Part shown: positions 36,961 through 48,800 of the stretch, in pieces
How positions within the stretch are numbered: the first letter of the stretch is position 1
Layout of the letters: every line of letters begins with the position of its first letter
Assembly (NCBI RefSeq): GCF_902686445.1
Contig: NC_062220.1
Location: forward strand, 109,416,643-109,480,642
Reading direction: 5' to 3'
Origin: Sciurus carolinensis
Taxonomy: Eukaryota > Chordata > Mammalia > Rodentia > Sciuridae
DNA length: 64,000 nucleotides
Notes under the pieces: model-generated
Seen by the model: only the letters and a program-made list of their open reading frames with translations
What the model was told of the DNA's origin: nothing
Database searches by the model: none
Translations under genes and position numbers: made by a program

Positions 36961-39900
36961 ACTCTGCTCTAACTCCAACAAAAGATACAGTACTACTTAG
37001 AGGATGAGAAAGTCCTATAGAAAAAAAAAAAAAAAAAAAGGAAATCATTTTCCTGTTATTCCTTTTATTTTGTACTCCTTTCAGTTTGGTTTTGTTTTTT
37101 CTTTCCATGGTACAATTGGTAACTGTCAGTGAATGTGTGTGTTATATGCACTTGTACAATATCATCATCACCCATGTCATAGCTGCTTTAATAAAATAGC
37201 ATGCAATACTTCTGTCTCCCCTCCAGGTAAAATCAATATATTTCCCCATGATACTGGTCTGAACACATCGTTTTCCAGACCTGGATTTGGGATTCCTGTG
37301 TGGCAGATTTTATACTTACATTAAGAATTTCATGGCCTTTGCCTGGGTTTTCACAATTCAATTACATTGCTTTATAAAGAAAGAAAACTTGTGGTACATA
37401 AACAAGTATCCGAGGTAGATTCCTATAACACTGCAGGAGTTAGAGGCTAAAGAAATGGAGTAAAAGATAAAATGGAAGAGTGGGGGAAACACAGGTTACC
37501 ACCACCCTGAGGACAGTCATTACAATGCGGTGCTGGGATAGAGCCCTGGTAATGTCTTCAAGACTGGAGGAAGCTCCTGGAAGGACCCAATTAGCAAGAG
37601 CTCTGCAGCCCAGATTTATCAGCTGCCTCCAGCAAACATTCCACTCCCTCCACATCATTCTGCACAAGTTTATCTTCTCTCAGCATACTCCACTAATAGT
37701 GAAGGGAGTTTTGTAGTTCTAGCTGTTTCTTAGGGGGAAATGAGAGGTCAACCAGGGAAAAGTATCAAAACACTTTTGTTGCCAACACTTTTGGGTACAA
37801 TCTTTTCTTGGTTTTTCTGAAACACACAGGCCTATATCACAATTAAATGCAAATTAGCCCTTTGAGTTACTATGGTGGGTTTTTTTTTTTCGTACTTGTG
37901 ACCTAAAAAGACAAGATTTTTAAAATTATGGCAGAAGAAATTATTTTTCTGCTCCTTGAGGATTGTGCAACTTTCTGTTATACACAGAAGTTTGTTACTA
38001 TCGTTCCTCAACCACCTTGCCTAAGGAGAATGTTCCTTAAAAGAATAAAGCATAAGTCAGGTTGCAAAGTCAGGTCTAAATTCAAAGCAACCCACTTATC
38101 CCTTAAACTGTATGGATTTTCACAAACGCATTTAGCATATCTGAACTTTACCTTTCCTACCATCAGTCATTGAAATTCCTCCCCAAATGTTAAGTATGGC
38201 TGGAAAGATACTATGGGCCACCTGTATCCATGAATAGAGAAGAATCTTTTTATACCTTGGTGTATTCTTTTGTGACACGTAAAAAGAATTCACTTGTGAA
38301 ATTTAGCAATAGATCAACGGTCAAAACAAGTATATGTAGACATTGTAAATCATGATCAGTCTCTTACTCTAGCATCTTTTTCTTTCCTTCTTTCTTCCTT
38401 CATTCCATCCCTGAATCCCTTCCTCCTTCCTTCCTTCCTTTCTTTTTCTGTTGAACTCCATATAAATGAGTGCAGAAGTTTTGTTGAAAATGTCACTTCT
38501 TCAAGTGAATTAACTAATTGAATCCCTATCTTCATAAAGAATCCTGGGGGTGGGGTAAATTCATGATTCAACAAAGCCAATTTATTTAATCTCTTAGATT
38601 CAATTTTGCTTATTTAGATAAATAATAAATTATGACCTAAATATTCGTAATTGTTGTAAAAGCTCCAGCACATAAAAAATAAAAACTCAAGTAATATTAT
38701 GCAACTTATATTAAATATATGTGTAAAAAATGAGGAGTGGAATGAAATCTGTCACATGTAAATATTTGAAAATGCAAATCCTGGAATAAAACAAACCATC
38801 TCTAAATGTTATGTAGAAATTCAGAAAGAAAAAGATTGAAAACTTAAGAATGTTCAAAGCAAAGTGTATGTGTACTGAAGCAAAGTAAGCAGATCTTAAA
38901 AACTTATTTGAAAATTGACAAAGGTTGAAAATGCAAAAGTCCTAGAAATCTCTTTTATTGAACAATTTTTGAGACATTTATGTTTATCTACAGCTAATGG
39001 TCAAAGTAATAAAGGTCGGAATTTGCAAAATGATTGATTTGTTGCCTCTTTCAAATAACAGTGTCGTAGATACCATCACAAATGAAAAACAGCAATTTTT
39101 ATTCTACATGTAGCAAAGTCAATTCAATATGCCTCAATAAAAAAGATGAATGCACTGAGAACTCATTTAATCTTTTGTTTTTTCAATAAGTTATCAAATA
39201 AATTTTAAAAAGTCTATGAAGACATTTAGTAACACATCATACAATTGAAGTGGAAAATTCTAAACTTATTGTTGACTCTATGACAAAAATAACATAAAGT
39301 GAGGGTGAGCTATCAGGTGATGAAGAGATGGCTCCCAAGCTGTAATTGCTCAAATAAATGAGTATCTTTCACGTATCTAAGTTTTAGCTTGTAGGATAAA
39401 TCTTATAGAATTATGTAGACACACATAAACCTTGCTAAAAGCCTTGCTAATCTATGAGTATCTAATAATAAGAAACACTCAACATTTTTAAAGTTTCAAT
39501 CACGTTAAAGACAGATGCTTCTTAATTAACTCTCTTAGCTGTCTGCAAAGGACAGTTATCTACAAAAAAATAAAACTGGCTTACTGAAGATTAGTCCTTT
39601 TTTATGAAAATATTCTCATTCCATACAAATTCAAATAAACTGTAGCATGGGGGAAAGATTTGGGCAAATTGGCAGTTTCCAGCATGTCTTCCTGGAATGT
39701 TTGCTCATTTGAACAACTTAAGTTTATTCTTATAAGGCTCCATTCCATGAATATAATAATTCTGATAACTGCAAACTTGAAGCTAAGAGATAAAACAAGT
39801 TAGTTTTGATGAATTTGATTCTTTTCATTGTCAGAACTAGATACTTTCTGAATGTATTTTGAGCTTAATGAAGAGCCCATAGAAAGAATTGATACAAATA

Positions 39901-40569
39901 TAATAAGCAGTTTCCTGAGGAAGTAAAAGCAAAACTGAATATAAAACATTTTTTCTGCATTGGTTTGTATACTTTATCAAATAACTTAACCCTGCAGCAT
40001 TGATTCTACATTGTTCTTCTGCTGGTCTATCAAAACAAGATAATGCTGAGAATTGCTTATAAATTTTAGCTAGTTTTTTTCTTTTTTATTAGAGGATATG
40101 ATTCTACCCATATAATCATATATATGTGTATTTAATATTATAGGAACAGTTAGTCAAGATATGGGACTTCTAGTATTGCTTGATATGAACTTCTCATCGA
40201 GGTTGAATCTTTCTTAATTCCCAGGTCCTTTTTTGTGTAGATCCACAAAAACCATTTTATTCTCTTCATTGAGGAATTTAATTTCATTTATGAATATTGT
40301 TTTTAAATTAAATTATTAGAATTTGTGTGTTGTTGGTTTGCAATATATTTAGTTTTATTTACTATATTTAAATTTAATACCTTTGTTTGGTTTTCATTGT
40401 ACTTGTTTTCAGTTACATTTTTCAGAAAGCAATTATAATTTTCCACATTGGTTGTCCATAAGTTAGCTTAAAAATTGCACACAATTCCAATACAAATACT
40501 TACTTACAATGTGTACAATATACAATACAATTATGCCCAATTATTATATGCTAACTAAAATTTTTCAAA
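36961..40569. other. Long unassigned stretch
   Basis: No gene or interspersed repeat that I can name. It holds an A run at 37021-37039 and a polypyrimidine tract at 38377-38450. 37420-37720 has moderate G+C; two opposing short frames there look accidental. 38600-40560 is very AT-rich. Confidence 0.4.
38377..38450. repeat. Polypyrimidine (CTTT/CCTT) tract
   Basis: Mostly C and T with TTCC repeats at 38420-38443. Such tracts can form triplex DNA. Confidence 0.9.
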
Positions 40570-40845
40570 AAACTTGAGAGGTCAGGACTAGACTCAAATT
40601 CATATGGAAATTCAATCATGATAAAATGGTATCTCAAAGGCTGGAGCTGCAGCTCTACCACTGTATAGCACTTGACTAGTGCATATGAGGCACTGGGTTT
40701 GATCCTCAGCACCACATAAAATAAATAAATAAAACAAAGGTATAAAAATATATTTAAAAAATGGCATCTCAAGTCATCAGAGCAAATATATATAGTCTTG
40801 AATAAATGATGCTGGAGCATCTGGAGATCCCTTTGGAAGTTCATG
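40570..40845 (+). mobile_element. Short old L1 ORF2 fragment, split by an ID
   Basis: 'caaattcatatggaaattca' before and 'gaataaatgatgctggagca' after the ID resemble L1 ORF2 C-terminal sequence. It is rearranged and short. Confidence 0.45.
40638..40757 (+). mobile_element. ID SINE with 15-bp target duplication
   Basis: Body 'ggctggagctgcagctctac', then 'gcactgggtttgatcctcag', then 'caccacataaaataaataaa' with an A-rich tail. The target duplication AAAATGGTATCTCAA is at 40623-40637, and the copy at 40758-40772 differs at one base. Confidence 0.93.
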
Positions 40846-41060
40846 ATCAGTGATTTTCAGCTGGTGAAATTTATTTCTCTTCCTCTCTGGGGACACAGGT
40901 GATATCTGTAGATATTTTTGATTGTGATAACTGAGACCTGCTTTTAGGTGACAAAGGCTATGGATACTGATAAATAAAATCGTACCCTAAACAGGACAGG
41001 CTCTATGACAAAGAATCATACTGCCTCAAATGTTAATTCAAAGATGAGAAAACCTACTGT
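40846..41060 (+). mobile_element. MER20-like hAT-Charlie DNA transposon
   Basis: About 215 bp in the order of MER20: 'gtgattttcagctggtgaaa', 'tctggggacacaggtgatat', 'tttttgattgtgataactga', 'acaggacaggctctatgaca', 'aagaatcatactgcctcaaa', 'ttcaaagatgagaaaaccta'. The ends are inverted in part (opening TTTTCAGC, closing GAGAAAAC). It is non-autonomous. Confidence 0.7.
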
Positions 41061-41517
41061 TAGGACGATAGGTACTGATATAAAAACAGTACATGAATGA
41101 AATATGTGTGAGTTCATAAATAATCTGGTTGTAGAGAAAATATTTCTAATTATAATTTAAAACTTGAAGAAATAAAAATTAATAAATTTCACTAAATAAA
41201 AATAAAATATCAATAAAAGTTTTGAATGGAAATATTGCTTCCTACAAATATGGTCATATACATAAGAAAGTGTGTAGAATTTTCCAATGATATATTATGC
41301 AAATATGATAAAGATTGAGGAATATTCCCATAAATGCAAGTGGAAAAGCATCACAAATTGTTGAGTGGCAAAAGCAAACAAACCTTATGTGCTTACCTTT
41401 ACAAAAGAAAAGCATGAAAGATGCACCAGTAGCTACTGATACCCTTTACACCTGTGGAATAGGAGGGAATCAGTGGGGATCAGTGGAAGATAATAACTAT
41501 GATTCTTTGTATCTTTC
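41061..41517. other. Unassigned AT-rich stretch
   Basis: Nothing recognised. The frame at 41315-41569 ends in the ID fragment and L1 insertion site and shows no domain. Confidence 0.45.
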
Positions 41518-41527
41518 AGTAAAGTTC

Positions 41528-41560
41528 CAAGCACTCTACCAACTGAGCTATATCCCCAGC
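41528..41560 (-). mobile_element. Tailless 5' fragment of an ID SINE, antisense
   Basis: 33 bases matching the reversed 5' end of ID (key words 'gcactctaccaactgagcta' and 'tatccccagc'). There is no A/T tail and no 3' half. CAGTAAAGTT stands immediately left (41518-41527) and again to the right (41564-41573), so the fragment has its own target duplication. This resembles the tailless retropseudogene class of mammals. Confidence 0.75.
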
Positions 41561-41575
41561 ACACAGTAAAGTTTT

Positions 41576-42728
41576 TTTTTTTTTATTTTTTTTTATTTTT
41601 TTTTATTATTGTATACAAATGGGATACATGTTGTTTTTCTATTTGTACATAGAGTCAAGGCATACCATTTGTGTAATCATACGTTTACATAGGGCAATGA
41701 TGTTTGATTATTTTTTTTCCTCCCCCCCACCCCTCCTACCCCTCTTTCCCCTCTATACAGTCCTTCTTTCCTTCATTCTTTTTTTTTTCCTTTTTTTTTT
41801 ATTGTAAACAAATGGTATACATGTTGTTTCTCTGTCTGTACATGGCGTAAAGGCATACCATTTGTGTAATCATAAATTTACATAGGGTAATGTTGTTTGA
41901 TTCATTCTGCCATTTTTCCCTTCCCCCCCTCCCCTCCCACCCTTCCCCTCCATCTATACAGTCCTTCCTTCCTCCATTCCTGCCCCCCTCCCTAAACCCA
42001 ACTCCAACCCCAACACTAACCCTTCCCACCCCCCATTATGTGTCATCATCCACTTATTAGCGATATCATTCTTCCTTTGGTTTTTTGAGATTGGCTTATC
42101 TCACTTAGCATGATATTATCCAGTTTCATCCATTTGCCTGCAAATGCCATAATTTTATCGTTCTTTATGGCTGAGTAATATTCCATTGTATATATATACC
42201 ACATTTTCTTTATCCATTCATCAATTGAAGGACATCTAGGTTGGTTCCACAATCTGGCTATTGTGAACTGAGCAGCTATGAACATTGATGTGGCTGTATC
42301 TCTGTAATATGCTGATTTTAAGTCCTTTGGGTATAGGCCAAGGAGTGGGATAGCTGGGTCAAATGGTGTTTCCATTCCAAGTTTTCTAAGGAATCTCCAC
42401 ACTGCTTTCCAGAGTGGCTGCACTAATTTGCAGCCCCACCAGCAATATAAGAGTGTACCTTTCTCCCCACATCCTTGCCAACACCTGTTGTTGCTTGTAT
42501 TCTTGACAATCCCCATTCTAATTGGGGTGAGATGGAATCTTAGGGTGGTTTTGATTTGCATTTCTCTTATTACTAAAGATGTTGAACATTTTTCCATATG
42601 TTTGTTGATTGCTTGTAGATCTTCTTCTGTGAAGTGTCTATTCATTTCCTTAGCCCATTTGTCAGTTGGATTATTTACATTCTTGGTGTAGAGTTTTTTG
42701 AGTTCTTTATAGATTCTGGAGATTAGCG
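41576..42728 (-). mobile_element. 5'-truncated young L1 with two successive 3' ends
   Basis: Minus-strand L1 bounded by CACAGTAAAGTTTT at 41562-41575 and 42729-42742. From its 5' end it contains the ORF2 C-terminus (42728-42046), a purine-rich 3' UTR and an A run (read as T at about 41780-41812). A second partial 3' UTR follows, starting at the 'ctgtatagagg' region, and then the terminal A run (41571-41605). Both 3' UTR copies share the block that reads 'caaatgg.atacatgttgtt' on the plus strand. Everything lies within one target duplication, so it inserted as one molecule. Confidence 0.93.
42046..42728 (-). pseudogene. L1 ORF2 C-terminal fragment, still open
   Basis: The last roughly 227 codons of ORF2p are unbroken, including the C-terminal cysteine region ([18 protein letters not shown]) and the end IISLISG-like tail, with a stop at 42048-42046. 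The frame happens to run 62 codons further into flanking DNA, to an ATG at 42915. The endonuclease and reverse transcriptase are absent, so it cannot act in retrotransposition. The open frame indicates a recent insertion. Confidence 0.9.
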
Positions 42729-42742
42729 CACAGTAAAGTTTT

Positions 42743-43933
42743 GACACATGGAAGCAGGTAGCTATCTTACATAGAGAAAGTGAAATGAAAACAACCACCA
42801 CAAGAATAATAACAAAAATAAAACAAGATTGGGGAAAGACTGAACCAAAATGAAATGTAAACAGAAACAAATGCACATAAATTTGTTTCTTGAATAATAA
42901 TTTACACTCAAGCAAATTAGGAATTAATCCAAATTACTTTTGAACATAGTATATACACTTGGCTAAGCAAAAAGGAAATGTTAACTCAGTTTGAACTCTT
43001 GTGTCCACTTTGTTTTTCATGGCTATATTGATTAGTGATTATTAAGAGAGCAAATGCTGAGGTTAAGTTTCACTGTTAACTAAAAATATAAATTATATGT
43101 TAGATTGGAATCAAATGTGCTGTGTAAGATTGAGAAAGATATCATGGTATTGACGGACAAATAGATATGCTCATATCTGTCTGTATACATCTCTCTGTAT
43201 ATGCATGTATGTGCATAGGTGCACATTTTTAATGTTGTTCTGAAACCTCTAGGAAGACGTACATAAAAGAGCAGAGGTCAGAGCCTGCTTTTACACAGCA
43301 GCCCAGGGTGAGTATGGCAGTGTGGGTGTGTGTAAGTTTTGGATATTAGGGGGTCATAGTTGAGACATTCATTGTGGGTTTCCAGAGCTGAGCTCAGCAT
43401 GGAAAGTGTAAAGTTACCAGTTGACCACTCAATTTGCTAGGCTTCTTACACCTGTGCCAGAATAAGAGTGGCAGTGGTTTTCATGCCAGGAGGACCAGGA
43501 TCACTCCTATTTTTCTTTTTTTTCCCCTTCAAACTGCATAAGCCTCAATGTACAACCAAAAGTTGATTGAATTAAACAAAGTTGACTTTCCGCAAACTTT
43601 GGGAGTAATTTAGAAAAGAAATAAATTTGACTCCCATTAAAATAAATACACTCATGTTTTAATTTCCAGATAGTATTTATCACTAAAAAAAGCCTAGACT
43701 CTGACAAAATAAATGGTTGATTTTATTGCTGGGGCTTAGGATATCTTACTGTCAAAAAGTAAGGATGCCCTTTAAAAATGATGTCATGTCAAAGTGAAAA
43801 AAATATCGGAATGATAGAATTGACTCTGGGTTCAGAAAATGTGAATATCAAAATATATAATCAGATGAGTGAATATAACTCACTGTCTGAAATGGGAAGG
43901 GGAAAGAGAGGGAGGAGAGAAAATTAGTAGGAT
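42743..43933. other. Unassigned stretch
   Basis: No gene or named repeat between the two young L1 insertions. Confidence 0.45.
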
Positions 43934-43947
43934 AAAAGGCTAGTTTG

Positions 43948-44727
43948 GAGTGCTGTGTGCTCCGGCCTGCAAGTGGCTTCAGGGACCAGGACAGGGCAGC
44001 CAGGGACTTCCCCAAGCAGCCCGGCACCTCCAGCGGAAGGTGCCTTTCAAGGCTAGCTTCTCGGAGCAGACCGCCCAGTGAAAGCCTTTCTACACAGAGC
44101 CAGCCACAAGACCCGAGCCAACGGAGAGCTTCGATCTGCAAGCAGACTCTGGGATCAGGGCAGGGCAGCCAGAGACTTCTCCAGGTGGCTCTGCCCACTC
44201 CGGTCGCAGGCTCTTTCCACAGGGTGATCCAAGATGGTGGACTAGAGGGTGACTGCACCTCCAGTCGCTCCAGAACCCAGGATTCAAGAAGGGGAGGCAT
44301 TGAGAGACTAGGACTAAAATAGAGCCATGGGTGAGTCTCCCCCACCGGGTAAAGCTCGGCCTGGGCAGCAGGCCCAGATAGAGGTGGCTTATCGGAGCAG
44401 GGCAGGGCAGCTAGAGTCTTCCCCAGACAGCCCTGTGCACTCCTGCGGTGGGCCCCTCCCACACGGCCAGCTTCTCCAGCATCTCGGAGCAGGACCCCAG
44501 TGAGAGCCTTTCTGATCAGAACCAGCTCCAAGTCCCGAAGCCAGCGCAGCGTGCTCCAGCCTGCAAGCAGCTTCAGGGACCAGGACAGGGCAGACAGGGA
44601 CTTCCCCAAGCAGCCCGGCCCCCTCAGACTGAAGGCTGGGAGGAGATACACTGAAAATCTACAGGAACACTATAAGCCAATAGAGGAAATCTGCAATATC
44701 TCAGGGTCCCACTGCCATCTGACCAAT
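43948..44727 (+). promoter_or_regulatory. L1 5' UTR / internal promoter with repeated modules
   Basis: GC-rich against an AT-rich background. A 74-bp module at 43957-44030 recurs at 44551-44624 with few changes. More diverged relatives lie near 44133-44190 and 44396-44440, sharing words such as 'gggcagggcagc'. Between them is CCAAGATGGTGG (44229-44240), which resembles the YY1-binding element near the start of many mammalian L1s. That it works as a promoter is inferred from its place in the element. Confidence 0.8.
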
Positions 44728-45774
44728 ATGAGAAAACAAGGGAAGAAAATGTCCCAAACAAACCTAGATACTATATCAATAAAACCCAATGACAGCACAG
44801 CAGAAGAAATGTCAGAAAGGGAGTTCAGAATGTACATAATTAAAACAATCAGAAAAGCAAATGAGGAGATGAAAGAGAAAATGCAGGCATTGAAGGAGGA
44901 GATGAAAGAGCAAATGCAGGCATTAAATGATCACACCAATCAACAGTTAAAAGACCAAATACGGGAAGCAAGAGATCATTTCAATAAAGAGTTAGAGATA
45001 CTGAAAAAAAAAAACAAACTGAAATCCTTGAAATGAAGGAAACAATAAACCAAGTTAAAAACTCCATAGAAAGCGTAACCAATAGGATAGAACACCTCGA
45101 AGACAGAACCTCAGACATTGAAGACAAAATAATTAATCTTGAAAACAAAGTTGGCCAAACAGAGAAGATGGTAAGATCATGAACAGAATCTACAAGAATT
45201 ATGGGATATCAAGAAAAGGCCAAATTTAAGAATTATTGGGATTGAAGAAGGCTTAGAGAAACAAACCAAAGAAATGAACAATCTATTCAATGAAATAATA
45301 TCAGAAAACTTCCCAAATCTGAAGAACAAAATGGAAAACCAGGTACAAGAGGCTTATAGGACTCCAAATATACAAAATTACAACAGACCCACACCAAGGC
45401 ACATTATTATGAAAATACCTAACATACAAAATACAGACAGAATTTTAAAGGCCGCGAGAGAAAAGAATCAAATTGCATTCAGGGAGAAACCAATAAGATT
45501 ATCAGCAGATTTTTCAATCCAGACCCTAAAAGCTAGAAGGGCCTGGAACAACATTTACCAAGCCCTGAAAGAAAACGGATGCCAACCAATAATCTTATAC
45601 CCAGCAAAACTTACTTTCAGATTTGACGACGAAATAAGACCCTTCCATGATAAAAAAAAGCTAAAGGAATTTACAAAAAGAAAGCTGGCATTACAGAACA
45701 TTCTCAGCAAAATATTCCATGAGGAAGAGATGAAAAACAACAATGCAAATCAGCAATGGGAGGAACTAGCCTAA
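44728..45774 (+). pseudogene. L1 ORF1 (RNA-binding chaperone), two frameshifts
   Basis: ORF1p is the trimeric RNA-binding protein of the L1 ribonucleoprotein. The ATG at 44728 opens MRKQGKKMSQTNLD, and the full span corresponds to about 348 codons, normal for mammals. In order: basic N-terminus, a coiled coil with heptad-like repeats (EEMKEKMQALKEEMKEQMQA near codon 50 on), the RRM-type domain (RPNLRIIGIEEG region), and the C-terminal domain (PRHIIMKI, REKPIRLSADFS, YPAKLTF). The frame shifts by one base at an A run (about 45004-45013) and shifts back near 45179-45182. Only the later coiled-coil part is therefore out of frame, and two separate stretches remain open (to 45036, and 45274-45774). 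Confidence 0.93.
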
Positions 45775-45822
45775 AGGAATAGCCAAATAAAGGACAAACC
45801 AAATCATGTCAAAAAACAAAAA

Positions 45823-48800
45823 ATGAGTCAAATGACTGGGAATACAAATCATATCACAATAATAACCCTGAATGTTAATGGCCTGAATTTATCAATCAAA
45901 AGACATAGACTAGCAGATTGGATTAAAAAGAAAAATCCAACAATATGCTGCCTGCAAGAGACTCATTTCATAGAAAGAGATACCCATAGACTAAATGTGA
46001 AAGGATGGGGAAAAACATACCATGCACACGGACACAGCAAAAAAGCTGGAGTATCCATCCTCATTTCAGATAATGTGGACTTCAGCCAAAACTAGTCAGA
46101 AGGGATAAAGAAGGACATTATATGCTGCTTAAGGGAAGCATAAATCAGCAAGACATAACAATGATAAATATCTATGCCCCAAACATTGGCTCATCCACGT
46201 ACGTAAAACAAATCCTTCTCAATTCCAGAAATCAAATAGACCACAACACAATAATACTAGGCGTTTTTAACACACCTCTCTCACCACTGGATAGATCTTC
46301 CAAACAAAAATTGAATAAAGAAACCATAGATCTCAATAACACAATCAACAATTTAGACTTAACCAACATATATAGAATATACCATCCAACAAAGAACGAA
46401 TCCACTTTCTTCTCAGCAGCACATGGATCCTTCGCTAAAATAGACCATATTTTATGCCACAAAGCTACTGTTAGCAAATACAAGAAGATAGAGATACTAC
46501 CTTGTACTCTATCAGATCATAATGAATTAAAATTAGAAATAAATGACAGAATAAAAAACAGAAACTTCTCCAATACCTGGAGATTAAATAATAAGCTATT
46601 ATATGATGAATGGATAACAGAAGACATCAGGAGGGAAATAAAAAAATTCTTAGAAGTAAACGAGAACAGAGACACATCATATCAAATTCTCTGGGACACT
46701 ATGAAAGCAGTACTTAGAGGAAGATTTCTTTCATGGTGCGCATTCAACAAAAGAAGTAGAAATCAACAAATAAATGACTTAACACTACAGCTCAAAGCCC
46801 TAGAAAAAGAAGAGCAGACCAACACCAAGAGTAGTAGAAGAAAGGAAATAGTTAAAATCAAAGCCGAAATCAACGAAATTGAAACAAAAGAAACAATTGG
46901 AAAAATTAACAAAATAAATAGTTGGTTCTTTGAAAAAATAAACAAAATTGATAAACCCTTAGCCACACTAACAAAGAGAAAGAGGGAGAAAACTCAAATT
47001 ACCAAAATTCGGAATGAACAAGGAAATATCACAACAGACACGAGTGAAATACAAAACAATTAGAAGCTATTTTGAAAATCTATACTCCAACAAAACAGAA
47101 AACCTCAAAGATATGAACAAGTTTCTAGAGACATATGAATTACCTAAACTGAACCAGGAGGACATACACAACTTAAATAAACCAATTTCAAGCAATGAAA
47201 TAGAAGAGGTCATCAAAAGTCTACCAACAAAGAAAAGTCCAGGACCAGATGGGTTCTCAGCCGAGTTCTACAAAACCTTTAAAGAAGAGCTCATTCCAAT
47301 ACTCCTCAAACTATTCCATGAAATAGAAGAGGAGGGAACCCTCCCAAACTCATTCTATGAAGCCAATATCACCCTGATACCTAAACCAGACAGAGACACA
47401 TCGAGGAAAGAAAATTTCAGACCAATATCCTTAATGAACATCAACACAAAAATTCTCAACAAAATTTTAGCAAATCGCATACAAAAACATATTAAAAAGA
47501 TAGTGCACCACCATCAAGTGGGTTTTATCCCAGGGATGCAAGTTTGGTTCAACATCCAGAAATCAATAAATGGCATTCACCATATCAACAGACTTAAAGT
47601 CAAGAATCACATGACTATTTCAATAAATGCAGAAAAAACATTCGGTAAAATACAGCATCCCTTCATGCTCAAAACACTAGAAAAAAATTGGGGTAGTGGG
47701 AACATTCCTTAACATTATAAAGGCCATCTACGCTAAGCCCATGGCCAATATCATTCTAAATGGTGAAAAACTGAAAGCGTTCCCCCTAAAAACTGGAACA
47801 AGGCAGGGAGGCCCTCTTTCACCACTTCTATTCAACATCGTCCTTGAAACTCTAGCCAGAGCAATTAGACAAACCAAAGAAATTAAAGGGATACGAATAG
47901 GAAAAGAAGAACTCAAACTATCCCTGTTCGCTGGTGACATGATTATATATTTAGAGGAACCTGGAAATTCCACCAGAAAACTTTTAGAACTCATAAGTGA
48001 ATTCAGTAAGGTAGCAGGTTACAAGATCAATGCTCATAAATCCAACGCATTTTTACACATAAGTGATGAATCTTCAGAAAGAGAAATGAGGAAAACTACC
48101 CCATTCACAATAGCATCGAAAAAAATAAAATACTTGGGAATCAATCTCACAAAAGAGGTGAAAGACCTCTACAATCAGAACTACAGAACACTAAAGAAAG
48201 AAATTAAAGAAAACCTTAGAAGATGGAAAGATCTCCCATGTTCTTGGATAGGCAGAATTAATATTGTCAAAATGGCCATACTACCTAAAGTACTATACAG
48301 ATTCAATGCAATTCTAATTAAAATCCCAATGATGCACCTTGCAGAAATAGAGCAAGCAATTATGAAATTCATCTGGAAGAATAAAAAACCCAGAATAGCT
48401 AAAGCAATCCTTGGCAGAAAGAGTGAAGCAGGGGATATCGCAATACCAGATCTTCAACTCTACTACAAAGCAATAGTAACAAAAACAGCATGGTATTTGT
48501 ACCAAAATAGACAGGTAGATCAATGATACAGAATAGAGGACATGGACACTAACCCAAATAAATGCAATTTTCTTATACTAGACAAAGGGTCCAAAAATAT
48601 GCAATGGAGAAAAGATAGCCTCTTCAACAAATGGTGCTGGGAAAACTGGAAAACCATATGCAACAGAATGAAATTAAACCCCTATCTCTCACCCTACACA
48701 AAACTCAACTCAAAATGGATCAAGGACCTCAGAATCGGACCAGAGACCCTGCAGCTTATAGAAGAAAAAGTAGGTCCAAACCTTCAACTTGTTGGCTTAG

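Noticed and set aside
42046..42915. 289-codon minus-strand frame as a host gene
   Set aside because: All but the first 62 codons are the L1 ORF2 C-terminus; the N-terminal part is chance read-through into flank.
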